From Streptomyces cellulosae (GTDB lineage Bacteria > Actinomycetota > Actinomycetes > Streptomycetales > Streptomycetaceae), in NCBI RefSeq assembly GCF_000721105.1, contig NZ_JOEV01000014.1, positions 183,496-247,495 of the forward strand: a stretch of 64,000 bases of DNA. The letters run 5' to 3'. Below are positions 42,704-51,262 of the stretch, in pieces. Position numbers and translations under genes: made by a program. A model generated the notes under the pieces. The model did not search any database, was not told the origin of the DNA, and saw nothing but the letters and a program-made list of their open reading frames with translations. Positions within the stretch are counted from its first letter, which is position 1. Every line of letters starts with the position of its first letter.

Positions 42704-42780
42704 ACGGTCGTCGCAGTAGTCGTGATCGTCGCTGTCGTCGCTGTCGTCGCGGTAGTCGCGGTTGTGGCGGTCGTCGCGAT
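42704..42780. repeat. GTCGTCGC-rich simple repeat between dehydrogenase and kinase A
   Basis: About eight imperfect units of 9-12 bases (GTCGTCGC, GTAGTCGC, GTGGTCGT types) fill the ~100-base gap between the two leftward genes. Confidence 0.7.
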
Positions 42781-42781
42781 G

Positions 42782-43825
42782 TCACGTCAGGCAGTGCGCC
42801 AACGGCTCTCCGCGCACCCAGCGGCCCACCTCCGCCGCCGCGATCACCGCCGCCTTCTCCGCGACCGCGCGGCTGGCGCCGCCCAGGTGCGGGGTCAGCA
42901 CCACGCGCTCGGCGAGAGCGCGCAGCCGTGAGTCGGCGGGCAGCGGCTCGTGCTCGTACGTGTCGAGGGCCGCCGCCGACACCTGACCGCTCTCCAGCGC
43001 GTCGCACAGTGCGCCCTCGTCCAGGAGCGGTCCGCGCGCCGCGTTCACCACCACCGCGCCCCGCGGCAGCAGGCCCAGCTCGCGGGCACCGAGCAGACCG
43101 CGGGTCTCGGAGGTGAGACGGGCGTGCAGGGTGACCACGCGGGACCGGGAGAGAAGCTCGTCGAGGGAGGTCACGCGCAGGCCGTGGATCTCGCCGCGCG
43201 CGTAGGGGTCGTACACCATCACCTGCGCGCCGAAGGCGCACAGCGCGCGGGCGACCCGGCTGCCGACGGCCCCGTAGCCGATCAGTCCGACGGGCAGGTC
43301 CTCCAGTTCCAGACCGCTGTGCTCGTACGTGTAGTAGGCGGCGCCCTCCCAGCTGCCCTGCCGGGTCAGCAGGTCATGGGCCTGCGGAATGCGGCGCAGG
43401 GCCGCCAGCAGCAGACCGACGGTGAACTCGGCGGTCGCGGCGGCGTTGCGGCCGGGCGCGAAACACACCCGGACGTCGTGGGTCTTCGCCGCGTCCAGGT
43501 TGACGTTGACCGGGCCGCCGCGGCAGACGACGACCAGACGCAGGTCGGGGCAGGCCGCCAGGACACGTTCGGTGACCGGGCCCATCTGGGTGACCAGCAC
43601 CTCGCGTCCGTCGGCGAGCGCCTCGATCATCTCGTCCTCGGCGTCGCTCGCCTCCTGCACCTCGGCCACCGGCCCGAACGGCTCCAGAGGCCAGCCGAGC
43701 GTCACCTCCCGCACGTCCACCGGTCCTTCGCCCAGCTCGTGACCGACCGCCCGGGCGATCAGTCCCGGCAGGACGAAGTGGTCGCCGGCCGCCACGACAC
43801 GTACCGGACCGTTCCGTTCGCTCAT
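42782..43825 (-). CDS. D-2-hydroxyacid dehydrogenase (phosphoglycerate dehydrogenase-like)
   Basis: 347 aa. NAD-binding motif PVGLIGYGAVGSRVARAL, the substrate-binding Arg in VVNAARGPLLDEGAL, a Glu in ALDTYEHEPLP and the catalytic His in VLTPHLGGASRAVA: the complete set for NAD-dependent 2-hydroxyacid reduction or oxidation. No ACT domain, so it is not a regulated SerA. The start MSERNGPVRVV at 43825 is taken; the longer frame covers the neighbouring promoter. Flanked on both sides by FGGY kinases, it probably acts on a sugar-acid intermediate. Confidence 0.88.
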   Translation of the reverse strand: MSERNGPVRVVAAGDHFVLPGLIARAVGHELGEGPVDVREVTLGWPLEPFGPVAEVQEASDAEDEMIEALADGREVLVTQMGPVTERVLAACPDLRLVVVCRGGPVNVNLDAAKTHDVRVCFAPGRNAAATAEFTVGLLLAALRRIPQAHDLLTRQGSWEGAAYYTYEHSGLELEDLPVGLIGYGAVGSRVARALCAFGAQVMVYDPYARGEIHGLRVTSLDELLSRSRVVTLHARLTSETRGLLGARELGLLPRGAVVVNAARGPLLDEGALCDALESGQVSAAALDTYEHEPLPADSRLRALAERVVLTPHLGGASRAVAEKAAVIAAAEVGRWVRGEPLAHCLT

Positions 43826-43911
43826 CGTCGCCCTCCACTCGTCCGCTTCACTGATCGATGGTGAGCCGCTCGCCCGGGTACGCATAGACCCCGTACAGGT
43901 GGGAGGTCCGG

Positions 43912-45480
43912 ATGGCGGAGACGAACACGGCGTGGCTGGGGATCGACCTGGGCACACAGAGCGTCCGCGCGCTGGCCGTCACCGGGGACGGCACGGTCCT
44001 CGGCAGCGGCACCGCGCCACTGGCCGGGCGCCGGGACGGCGGGCGGCACGAGCAGGACCCGGATCAGTGGTGGCGGGCGGTGTGCGAGGCGTGCCGCGCG
44101 GCCATGACGGCTGTGCCGGGCGTGCGGATCGCCGGCCTCGCGGTGTGCGGCACCTCCGGCACGGTCCTCCTGACGGACACCTCGGGCCGGCCGACAAGCC
44201 CCGCACTGATGTACGACGACACGCGCGCGACGGCCGAGGCGGCACGGCTGCGGGAGGCCGGCCTCACGGTGCAGGACACCTGGGCACTGCCGAAGGCCCT
44301 GTGGCTCACGGAGGCCGGCGGCCTGCGATCCGCGGAGGCCCGTGGCCCGGAATCCGCGGAGGCCCGTGGCCCGGAATCCGCGGAGGCCCGTGGCCCGGGC
44401 CCTACGCAGTCCCACGTTCCGCGGCTCACCGAGTCCCGCGGCCCGGGCCGGGTCACCCACCAGCCCGACGTGATCACCGCGCGGCTGGTCGGCCGCCCGG
44501 TGCCGACCGACTCCAGTCACGCCCTCAAGACGGCCTACGACGTCCAGCGCGAGGCCTGGCCGCGCGTGCCGGGTCTGCCCGAAGGTGCCCTGCCCGACGT
44601 CGTACGCCCCGGCACCCGCCTCGGCGAGGTCTGCCCGGCCGCCGCCGATGCCACCGGCATCCCCGCCGGCACACCCGTGATCGCCGGGATGACCGACGGC
44701 TGTGCCGCCCAGATCGCCGCGGGCGCCCTGCGGCCCGGCTCCTGGAACTCGGTGCTGGGCACGACCCTCGTCCTCAAGGGCGCCGCCCCGGACCCGGTCC
44801 GGGACCCCACCGGAGTGGTCTACAACCACCGCGCCCCGGACGGGACCTGGCTGCCCGGCGGGGCGTCGAGTGTGGGCGCGGGGGCGCTGACGGCGGCCTT
44901 CGCGGACGCCGACCCCGTCGCACTGGACCGGCGGGCGGCCGCCTTCGAACCGTCCGGCGTGCTCACGTATCCCCTGGTGTCCCAGGGTGAGCGCTTCCCG
45001 TTCCACGCGCCGGACGCCACCGCCCTGCGGCTCGGCGAGCCCGCCGAGGACGCCGACCTGTGGGCCGGGTTCCTGCAAGGCGTCGCCTTCGCCGAACGCC
45101 TGTGCCTGGACTACCTGCACCACCTGGGCGCACCCCTGGACGGACCGCTCACGTTCACCGGCGGCGCCGCCCGCAGCGCGTACTGGAACCAGCTGCGCGC
45201 CGACGTCCTCGGCCGTCCGGCCCGCGTACCGGAACAGACCGAACCGGCCCTGGGCATGGCCGCGTTGGCACGGCACGGCACGACCGGGATCCCGCTCGCG
45301 CAGACCGCCGCACAGATGGCCCGCATCCGTACGGTCGTCGAGCCGCGCCCGACCCGCACGGCCCTGTTCGCCGAGCCGTACGCCCGCCTCCTCGACGAAC
45401 TCACGGCCCGCGGCTGGCTCCCGGCACCGGTCGCCGCGCACGCGCGCATCCGCCTCGACCGGGATACTGCTCAGTCATGA
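43912..45480 (+). CDS. FGGY-family carbohydrate kinase, copy B
   Basis: 522 aa. N-terminal WLGIDLGTQSVRALAVTGDG, central PVIAGMTDGCAAQIAAGAL and C-terminal LTFTGGAARSAYWNQLRADV identify an FGGY kinase, clearly different from copy A. Between the two lobes (around residues 140-165) three in-frame 24-bp repeats add SAEARGPE units, so the protein is somewhat longer than relatives. It is divergent from the dehydrogenase (86-base gap) and overlaps the next gene by four bases (ATGA). Substrate unknown. Confidence 0.87.
   Translation: MAETNTAWLGIDLGTQSVRALAVTGDGTVLGSGTAPLAGRRDGGRHEQDPDQWWRAVCEACRAAMTAVPGVRIAGLAVCGTSGTVLLTDTSGRPTSPALMYDDTRATAEAARLREAGLTVQDTWALPKALWLTEAGGLRSAEARGPESAEARGPESAEARGPGPTQSHVPRLTESRGPGRVTHQPDVITARLVGRPVPTDSSHALKTAYDVQREAWPRVPGLPEGALPDVVRPGTRLGEVCPAAADATGIPAGTPVIAGMTDGCAAQIAAGALRPGSWNSVLGTTLVLKGAAPDPVRDPTGVVYNHRAPDGTWLPGGASSVGAGALTAAFADADPVALDRRAAAFEPSGVLTYPLVSQGERFPFHAPDATALRLGEPAEDADLWAGFLQGVAFAERLCLDYLHHLGAPLDGPLTFTGGAARSAYWNQLRADVLGRPARVPEQTEPALGMAALARHGTTGIPLAQTAAQMARIRTVVEPRPTRTALFAEPYARLLDELTARGWLPAPVAAHARIRLDRDTAQS
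44329..44399 (+). repeat. In-frame 24-bp tandem repeat inside kinase B
   Basis: Units of 24 bp begin TCCGCGGAGGCCCGTGGCCC at 44329, 44353 and 44377. They encode SAEARGPE three times; the first two are identical. Confidence 0.88.
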
Positions 45481-46100
45481 CGACGACCTTGCTGCTGGCC
45501 CGGCACGGACAGACGATCTGGCACGCCGAGAACCGTTACGCGGGCATCAGCGACGTGGCCCTCACCGACACCGGCCGCGCCCAGGCCGACGCGCTCGGCC
45601 GCTGGGCCGCCGCACACCCGGTCGACGCGATCTGGACCTCCCCGCTCTCCCGGGCGATCGCGACGGCCGACCCCGCCTGCCGGGCCCTCGGCCTCACCCC
45701 GCACCGCGAACCCGCCCTGCGGGAGTGCGACTTCGGCGTCCTGGAGGGCCGTACCCTCGCGGAGTTCGCGGCCGAGGACCCGGCCGCCGCGGACGCCTTC
45801 GTCGCCGACCCGGTGGCGCACCCCTTCCCCGGCGCCGAGGACCCGTCGGCCGCCGCCGCCCGCGGAGCCGACGCCCTGCGCCGCATCGCCGCCGCCCATC
45901 CCGGCGAACGGGTGCTCGTGGTCGCCCACAACAGCCTGTTGCGTCTCGTCCTGTGCACCCTGCTGTCGATCCCGGCCCGGGAGTACCGCAGAGTGTTCCC
46001 GCGGTTGCGCAACGCTGCGATCAGCGAACTCCGTATGAACAACGACGGATTTGCCGCACTTCTCTCACTCAATGTGCCGTGCGGGACGGACGAGGCGTAG
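45477..46100 (+). CDS. Histidine phosphatase family protein (phosphoglycerate mutase-like)
   Basis: 207 aa. The RHG catalytic motif LLLARHGQTIWHAENRYAG, a conserved second Arg in IWTSPLSRAIATA, a Glu in ALRECDFGVLEGRTL and the second His in VLVVAHNSLLRLVL are all present. The small size and the HG start fit phosphatases of the GpmB/CobC type rather than glycolytic mutase. The ATG overlaps the kinase B stop by four bases, so the two are coupled; together they may add and remove phosphate on a sugar intermediate. Confidence 0.86.
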   Translation: MTTTLLLARHGQTIWHAENRYAGISDVALTDTGRAQADALGRWAAAHPVDAIWTSPLSRAIATADPACRALGLTPHREPALRECDFGVLEGRTLAEFAAEDPAAADAFVADPVAHPFPGAEDPSAAAARGADALRRIAAAHPGERVLVVAHNSLLRLVLCTLLSIPAREYRRVFPRLRNAAISELRMNNDGFAALLSLNVPCGTDEA

Positions 46101-46112
46101 CACCATGGGCGC

Positions 46113-46886
46113 ATGACGGAGATCGACACCTCGGTGCCGCATTCGGCCCGGATCTGGAACTACTGGCTCGGCGGCAAGGACAACTACCCGGTGGACGAGG
46201 CGGCCGGTGACGCCTACACCGCCGTCTTCCCCGGCATCGTCACCATCGCCCGGGGCAGCCGCGCCTTCCTCGGCCGCAGCATCCGCTACCTGGTCCGGGA
46301 GGCGGGCATCCGGCAGTTCCTGGACGTCGGCACCGGCCTGCCCACCGTCGACAACACCCACGAGGTCGCCCAGCGCCTCGCCCCCGAGTCCCGGATCGTC
46401 TACGTCGACAACGACCCGCTGGTCCTCGCGCACGCCCGCGCCCTGCTCACGTCCACGCCCGAGGGCGCGACGGCGTACGAGGACATCAGCCTCTTCGAGC
46501 CGGAGCGCATCATCGAGGCGGCGGCCGGGACCCTCGACCCGGCCCGGCCCACCGCCCTGATCCTCAGTGGCATCCTCGGCCACGTCACGGACTACGACCA
46601 GGCCCGTGACATCGTCCGCCGTCTCCTGGCCGGCCTTCCCTCCGGCAGCTACCTCTGCGTCAACGACGGCTCCCGCGGCACCGACCCGGCCTACGAACGG
46701 GCCCAGGACGCCTACAACGAGACCGGTGCGGTCCCCTACTTCCTGCGCCCCGTCCACCAGATCGAGGCCTTCTTCGAGGGCCTGGACCTGGTGGAACCGG
46801 GCGTCGTCCCGGTCCCGCTCTGGCATCCCGAGGAGGCGGCCCCGGTCGCGATCGGGCAGCACGGGGGCCTCGGCCGCAAGCCCTGA
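46113..46886 (+). CDS. SAM-dependent methyltransferase (DUF574/Methyltransf_19)
   Basis: 257 aa. Typical start PHSARIWNYWLGGKDNYPVD, SAM-binding loop REAGIRQFLDVGTGLPT and IVYVDNDPLVLAHARALL, as in the Streptomyces-expanded DUF574 family whose substrates are mostly unknown. 12 bases separate it from the phosphatase gene, so the same transcript is likely, yet the family is scattered across Streptomyces genomes and its presence here may not be functional evidence. It ends 38 bases before the convergent flavin monooxygenase. Confidence 0.87.
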   Translation: MTEIDTSVPHSARIWNYWLGGKDNYPVDEAAGDAYTAVFPGIVTIARGSRAFLGRSIRYLVREAGIRQFLDVGTGLPTVDNTHEVAQRLAPESRIVYVDNDPLVLAHARALLTSTPEGATAYEDISLFEPERIIEAAAGTLDPARPTALILSGILGHVTDYDQARDIVRRLLAGLPSGSYLCVNDGSRGTDPAYERAQDAYNETGAVPYFLRPVHQIEAFFEGLDLVEPGVVPVPLWHPEEAAPVAIGQHGGLGRKP

Positions 46887-46924
46887 TCACCAGCGGCCCC
46901 GGTCGCGGCCGCCCGGGCCGTCCG

Positions 46925-48307
46925 TCAGACGAGGGCGGTCGCGGTCGCCGATGCGGTCTCTGCCGCGGTCGCGGTCGCCTTGCCGGAGCCGGCGTACTGG
47001 TTCGCCGGGCGGGGCAGGCCGTAACGGTCCCGCAGGGTGCGTCGCGGCCCGTACTCCGTGCGGAGCAGACCGCGTGTGCGCAGGAGCGGGACGACGTGCT
47101 CGACGAAGAGGTCGAGGCCGGACGGCAGGACGGCGGGCATGATGTTGAAGCCGTCGGCGGCGCCGTGCGTGAACCAGGTCTCGATCGCGTCGGCGACCTG
47201 CTCGGGCGTCCCGGCGAAGGTGAGGTGCCCGCGTCCGCCGCCGAGCCGCCCGACCAGCTGCCGTACGGTGAGCCGCTCGCGCCGGGCCAGTTCGACGATG
47301 AGGGTGTAGCGGCTCTTGGCTCCCTCGATCGCGCTCTCCGGCGGCAGATCGGCCGGGAGCTGGGCGTCCAACTCCAGTGTCCCGGGCTCCAGTTGGAGAA
47401 GGCTCTCCAGGCGGCTCACGCCGTGCGTGTACACGATGTGGTCCTCCAGGAGCTGTTCGGCCGCCAGCGCCTCCGCCTCGGTGGAGCCGAGCACCGGGAC
47501 GATGCCGGGCAGCACCTTGATGTGGTCGGGGTCCCGTCCGGCCGCCACCGTGCGGGACTTGAGGTCGGCGTAGAACGCCTGCGCGTCCTCGATGGTCTGC
47601 TGGGCGGTGAACACGGCCTCCGCGTACCGGGCCGCGAAGCGTTTGCCGTCCTCGCTCGAACCCGCCTGTACCAGCAGCGGGTAACCCTGGGGCGTACGGG
47701 GGACGTTGAGCGCCCCCTCGACGCTGAAGTACCTCCCCTGGTGCCGGGGCGGGTGGATCTTCGTGTCGTCGCCCCAGACGCCGGCCGCCTTGTCGGCGAC
47801 GATCGCGTCGTCCTCCCAGCTGTCCCAGAGCTTCAGGGCCACGTCGAGGAACTCGGCGGCACGGGCGTACCGCTCGGCGTGTGCGGGCTCGGCGTCCAGG
47901 CCGAAGTTGCGGGCGGCCTCCGCGCCGGCCGTGGTGACGATGTTCCAGCCCGCCCGGCCGCCGCTGATGATGTCGAGGGAGGCGAACTTGCGGGCCAGGT
48001 TGTAGGGGGAGTTGTAGGAGGTGGAGGCGGTGGCGATCAGGCCGATGTGCTCGGTGGCCGTCGCCAGGGCGGTGAGCAGCGTGAGCGGTTCCAGGGCGCC
48101 GGCGGGGCGCTGGGCGAGGTTCCCCCACAACTGGGGTCCGTCGGCGAGGAACAGGGAGTCGAAGGTGCCGCGCTCCGCGATCCGGGCGAGACGGACGTAG
48201 TGGGCGAGATCCACATGGGCGTACGGGTCGCTCTCCGGCAGCCGCCACGACGCCTCGTGGTGGCCGGTGCTCATCAGGAACGCGTTGAGGTGGAGCTGTC
48301 TGGTCAC
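46925..48307 (-). CDS. Bacterial-luciferase-like FMN-dependent monooxygenase (NtaA/SnaA/DszA group)
   Basis: 460 aa. An LLM-class flavoprotein using reduced FMN and O2. Characteristic segments are QLHLNAFLMSTGHHEASWRL, TFDSLFLADGPQLWG, the NtaA-group strand GRAGWNIVTTAGAEAARNFG, and GYPLLVQAGSSEDGKRFAAR. Members cleave nitrilotriacetate, sulfones, sulfonates and sulfur heterocycles. The GTG start (48307) overlaps the ABC ATPase stop, so it is the last gene of the transport operon. With a cysteine-rich leader upstream, organosulfur desulfonation is the best guess. Confidence 0.88.
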   Translation of the reverse strand: MTRQLHLNAFLMSTGHHEASWRLPESDPYAHVDLAHYVRLARIAERGTFDSLFLADGPQLWGNLAQRPAGALEPLTLLTALATATEHIGLIATASTSYNSPYNLARKFASLDIISGGRAGWNIVTTAGAEAARNFGLDAEPAHAERYARAAEFLDVALKLWDSWEDDAIVADKAAGVWGDDTKIHPPRHQGRYFSVEGALNVPRTPQGYPLLVQAGSSEDGKRFAARYAEAVFTAQQTIEDAQAFYADLKSRTVAAGRDPDHIKVLPGIVPVLGSTEAEALAAEQLLEDHIVYTHGVSRLESLLQLEPGTLELDAQLPADLPPESAIEGAKSRYTLIVELARRERLTVRQLVGRLGGGRGHLTFAGTPEQVADAIETWFTHGAADGFNIMPAVLPSGLDLFVEHVVPLLRTRGLLRTEYGPRRTLRDRYGLPRPANQYAGSGKATATAAETASATATALV

Positions 48308-49038
48308 TGGTGGTCCTCCGTCACGCCGAGCGCGGCCAGCAGCCGCTCCCGGTACTCGCCCAGCAGCGGATCCCGGTAGGAGCGGGGATGCGGGCGGTCG
48401 ATGGTCAGGTCGAGGCCGATACGGCCCTGGTCGAGCACGAGCACCCGGTCGGCGAGCACGATCGCCTCGTCCACGTCATGGGTGACCAGGAGCACGGTGG
48501 GCCGGTGCCGCTTCCACAGCTCCCGCAGCAGCCCGTGCATCTTGATCCGGGTGAGCGCGTCCAGCGCACCGAACGGCTCGTCGGCCAGCAGGAGTTCGGG
48601 TTCGCGCACCAACGACCGGGCGAGGGCGGCGCGTTGGGCCTCCCCGCCGGACAGTTCGTTGGGCCAGGCCCGTTCCCGGCCGGCCAGACCCACCTCGGCG
48701 AGCGCGGCCCGGCCCCTCTCGGCTGCCTCCCTGCCCTCCGTCCCCAGCAGTACGTTGTCCAGCACCCGCCGCCAGGGCAGCAGCCGCGAGTCCTGGAAGA
48801 CCACGGACACCCGCTCCGGCGCGGTGAGGTGACCGCTGCCCACCACCTCGTGGTCGAGGCCCGCGATCGCCCGCAGCAGGGTGCTCTTGCCGGAGCCGCT
48901 GTGCCCGAGCAGGGCCGTGAACTGTCCGGCCGGCAGGTCGAGGTCGATGCTGTCGAGGACCGTACGCCCGTCGAACGACCGGGTCAGGTCCCGGAGCCGG
49001 ACGGTGGGCCGGGTCAGCTGCTCAGTGTGCGGCGCCAT
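48304..49038 (-). CDS. ABC transporter ATP-binding protein (SsuB/TauB class)
   Basis: 244 aa. Walker A LLGHSGSGKSTLLRAIAG, signature ELSGGEAQRAALARSL, Walker B LLLADEPFGALDALTR, and the nitrate/sulfonate/taurine subfamily segment VFQDSRLLPWRRVLDNVLLG. The ATG at 49038 lies inside the permease gene end (25-base overlap) and begins MAPHTEQLTRPTVRLRDLTR. It powers import of the substrate delivered by the binding protein encoded upstream. Confidence 0.9.
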   Translation of the reverse strand: MAPHTEQLTRPTVRLRDLTRSFDGRTVLDSIDLDLPAGQFTALLGHSGSGKSTLLRAIAGLDHEVVGSGHLTAPERVSVVFQDSRLLPWRRVLDNVLLGTEGREAAERGRAALAEVGLAGRERAWPNELSGGEAQRAALARSLVREPELLLADEPFGALDALTRIKMHGLLRELWKRHRPTVLLVTHDVDEAIVLADRVLVLDQGRIGLDLTIDRPHPRSYRDPLLGEYRERLLAALGVTEDHQ

Positions 49039-50030
49039 GACAGCACCCTCCGTTCGATCAGACGGACCGCGCTGTCGGAAACCAGGCCGAAGACCCCGTA
49101 GATGACCAGGCCGACGAGGATGACGTCCGTCTGGCCGTAGTTCTGGGCCTGGAACATCATGTAGCCGAGTCCGCTGGTGGCGTTGATCTGCTCCAGGACC
49201 ACCAGGCCCAGCCAGGAGCCGGTCACCCCGAGCCGGAGCCCGACGAAGAAGCCGGGCAGCGCGCCGGGGATGACGATCTGCCGGACGAAGGCGAGCCTCG
49301 ACAGCCCCTGGACCTCGGCGAGTTCGACGTACCGGTGGTCGATGCCGGACAGCGCGGCGTGCGTGTTGAGGTAGACCGGGACGTACACCACGATGGCGAT
49401 GATCGCGATCTTGAAGGTCTCGCCGATGCCCAGCCAGAGGATGAACAGCGGGATCAGACCGAGGGTCGGGATCGCCCGGTTGAGCTGTACCGTCCCGTCG
49501 ATCAGCGCCTCCCCGGCCCGGCTGAGCCCGGAGGCCAGGGCGAGCGCGACACCGGCGGTCAGACCGATCGCGAAGCCGGATCCGGCGCGTTGCAGCGAGG
49601 TCAGGATGTCGGTGGGCAGGGTCCCGGCGGTCCACAGGTGAGCGCCGGTCCGCACCACCGTCCAGGGCGCCGGGATCGCGGCCGGGTCGAGTTGTCCGGC
49701 GGCGGAGGCGGCGGCCCACAGGGCGAGGAAGAGGACCGGCCCGAGCAGCCGGGAGGCGGGCAGCGGTTTGCCGGGGGAGAGCCGGCGGCGCCTGCGGACC
49801 GGGGAGCCGGCCTCGGGGGAGCCTGCCTCCGGGGCGGCGGCGACGGCCGCTGTGGTCGTGGTTCCGGCAGCCGTGGTCTTGGCGGTTGTGGCTCCGGCGG
49901 TTGTGGTTCCGGCGGTCGCGGCTCCGGCGGTTGTGGTTCCGGCGGTCGCGGCTCCGGCGGTTGTGGTTCCTGCGGTTGTGGTCTTGGCTGTCGTGGTCTC
50001 GGGGCTCGTGGTCTTGGCGGTCGTGGTCAC
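49014..50030 (-). CDS. ABC transporter permease (SsuC/TauC class) with Thr/Ala-rich N-terminal tail
   Basis: 338 aa. About 60 N-terminal residues consist almost only of Thr, Ala, Gly and Lys (TTTAGTTTAGAATAGTTTAG-like), encoded by tandem repeats; after a basic stretch (VRRRRRLSPGK) the normal permease begins at LLGPVLFLALWAAASAAG, with the sulfonate-type EAA loop YVELAEVQGLSRLAFVRQIV. GGAGGTGA overlapping the binding-protein stop favours the GTG at 50030 over the GTG at 50039. The tail is cytoplasmic. Confidence 0.87.
   Translation of the reverse strand: MTTTAKTTSPETTTAKTTTAGTTTAGAATAGTTTAGAATAGTTTAGATTAKTTAAGTTTTAAVAAAPEAGSPEAGSPVRRRRRLSPGKPLPASRLLGPVLFLALWAAASAAGQLDPAAIPAPWTVVRTGAHLWTAGTLPTDILTSLQRAGSGFAIGLTAGVALALASGLSRAGEALIDGTVQLNRAIPTLGLIPLFILWLGIGETFKIAIIAIVVYVPVYLNTHAALSGIDHRYVELAEVQGLSRLAFVRQIVIPGALPGFFVGLRLGVTGSWLGLVVLEQINATSGLGYMMFQAQNYGQTDVILVGLVIYGVFGLVSDSAVRLIERRVLSWRRTLSS
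49850..50025 (-). repeat. Repeats encoding the Thr/Ala tail of the permease
   Basis: Interleaved units such as GCGGTTGTGGTTCCGGCGG (15-30 base periods) in the 5' end of the permease gene. Their lengths keep the reading frame. Confidence 0.75.
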
Positions 50031-50035
50031 GGCGG

Positions 50036-51103
50036 TCACCTCCGGTACTCCGCGGGGACGGACTTCGCGGCTATGCCCTCGAAGCGGTGGTCGAACAGCG
50101 AGCTCACGTCGAACTTCTTCACGAAGCCGCCCTCCGCCAGCAGATCGGCCGTCTCCTGCTCCCACTTGATCGCCTCGTTCCAACTCGGCGGGAACAGCGG
50201 CTTGTTGGCGAGCTCGGTGATCGACTGCGCCTGGGGGAGGGTCAGGTTCTGCGTCTTGACGTAGAACTCCTCGTTCCAGACGTCCGGGTGCTCGTACTGC
50301 CACACCTGGCCCTTGGCCCAGTAGGGGATGTACGCGGCGACCGCGGCCGCCTTCGCGGAGTCGGCCAGCACGGAGGCCGGCGCCCACAGCAGGTTGAGCA
50401 GGTCCACCACGTCGGTGGTGATGGCGCGGGCACCCTTGGACTCGTACTGCTTCAGATAGGCGGGCGCCTGCTGGTTGGCGAGCGGCGCGATGTCCACCTG
50501 GCCGGACTGCAGCGCGGTGAGGAACTGGTTGCTGGTCAGCGGGACGAGTTTCACGTCGTCGTACGCCAGCCCCGCCTTCTTGAGCGCCCGCAGCAGGACG
50601 ACACCCTGCGCCTGCCCCTGCGAGAAGGCGAGTTTCCTCCCCTTGAAGTCCGCGACCGTACGGATGTCGCTGCCGGGCTTGGTGGCGAAGAGATAGTTCG
50701 GCTTGCGGGTGATGTCGATCGCGACGATCTTCGCGTCGTAGCCCTGGAAATGCGCCTGTATCGGCGGGATTCCCGCGTTGTTGGCGACGTCCAGGGAGCC
50801 GGCGCGAAAGGCGTTGATGACATCGGGACCGGCGCCGATGTTCGCCCAGCTGCTCACCTTGTACGGCGGGTCGCTCAGCTTGGCGAGCTTGAACTGGAGC
50901 TGCTGGACGTTCTGGTAGGAGGCGATCTTCAGGCTCGTACCGGCCGGGACCCGGTCCGCCAATGGAGCGGACAGGTCACCCTTCGCGCTGGTGGCGGCGC
51001 TGCTCTGGGCGCAGCCGCTCAGTCCGACGGCGGCGGCCGAGACGCCGAGCAGTGAGGTCAGGAAGAGCCGCCGGTCGACACCGGAGGCAGGCAGAGATGG
51101 CAT
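50036..51103 (-). CDS. Substrate-binding lipoprotein, sulfonate/nitrate/taurine type
   Basis: 355 aa. The Tat-type lipoprotein signal VDRRLFLTSLLGVSAAAVGL ends in the lipobox LSGC. The mature part is an SsuA/NMT1-like fold starting LKIASYQNVQQLQF, with NAFRAGSLDVANNAGIPPIQ and FKGRKLAFSQGQAQGVVLL. The start MPSLPASG at 51103 has GGAG 8 bases upstream; the frame extends to 51178 without support. First gene of the operon with permease, ATPase and flavin monooxygenase; 111 bases downstream of a cysteine-rich upstream peptide. Confidence 0.88.
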   Translation of the reverse strand: MPSLPASGVDRRLFLTSLLGVSAAAVGLSGCAQSSAATSAKGDLSAPLADRVPAGTSLKIASYQNVQQLQFKLAKLSDPPYKVSSWANIGAGPDVINAFRAGSLDVANNAGIPPIQAHFQGYDAKIVAIDITRKPNYLFATKPGSDIRTVADFKGRKLAFSQGQAQGVVLLRALKKAGLAYDDVKLVPLTSNQFLTALQSGQVDIAPLANQQAPAYLKQYESKGARAITTDVVDLLNLLWAPASVLADSAKAAAVAAYIPYWAKGQVWQYEHPDVWNEEFYVKTQNLTLPQAQSITELANKPLFPPSWNEAIKWEQETADLLAEGGFVKKFDVSSLFDHRFEGIAAKSVPAEYRR

Positions 51104-51214
51104 GAGGGAACTCCGTGGGCGAAGTGATGAGAAGGCACGCGGAATTCCGGGCAGAGAAAAGCCAGAACGGGAATTCACGCGGCAAGAAGGAGGCGCTCCG
51201 GGCGCGTCGGCGCG

Positions 51215-51262
51215 TCAGCAACAAAGGGTGCGACAGCTCATGAACAGGATGTTCCCGGTCAC
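51215..51262 (-). CDS. Cysteine-rich upstream peptide (putative cysteine-responsive attenuator)
   Basis: A GTG at 51262 behind AGGGGGTG opens MTGNILFMSCRTLCC, stopping at 51215 (TGA). An internal ATG at 51241 would give MSCRTLCC. Clustered cysteine codons at the end of a short leader, upstream of sulfur genes, match the cysteine-attenuation uORFs described in actinobacteria: ribosomes stall when Cys-tRNA is scarce and downstream translation or transcription is released. An inverted repeat (GAATTCC...GGAATTC, 51148-51178 region) lies between it and the binding-protein gene. Confidence 0.72.
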   Translation of the reverse strand: MTGNILFMSCRTLCC

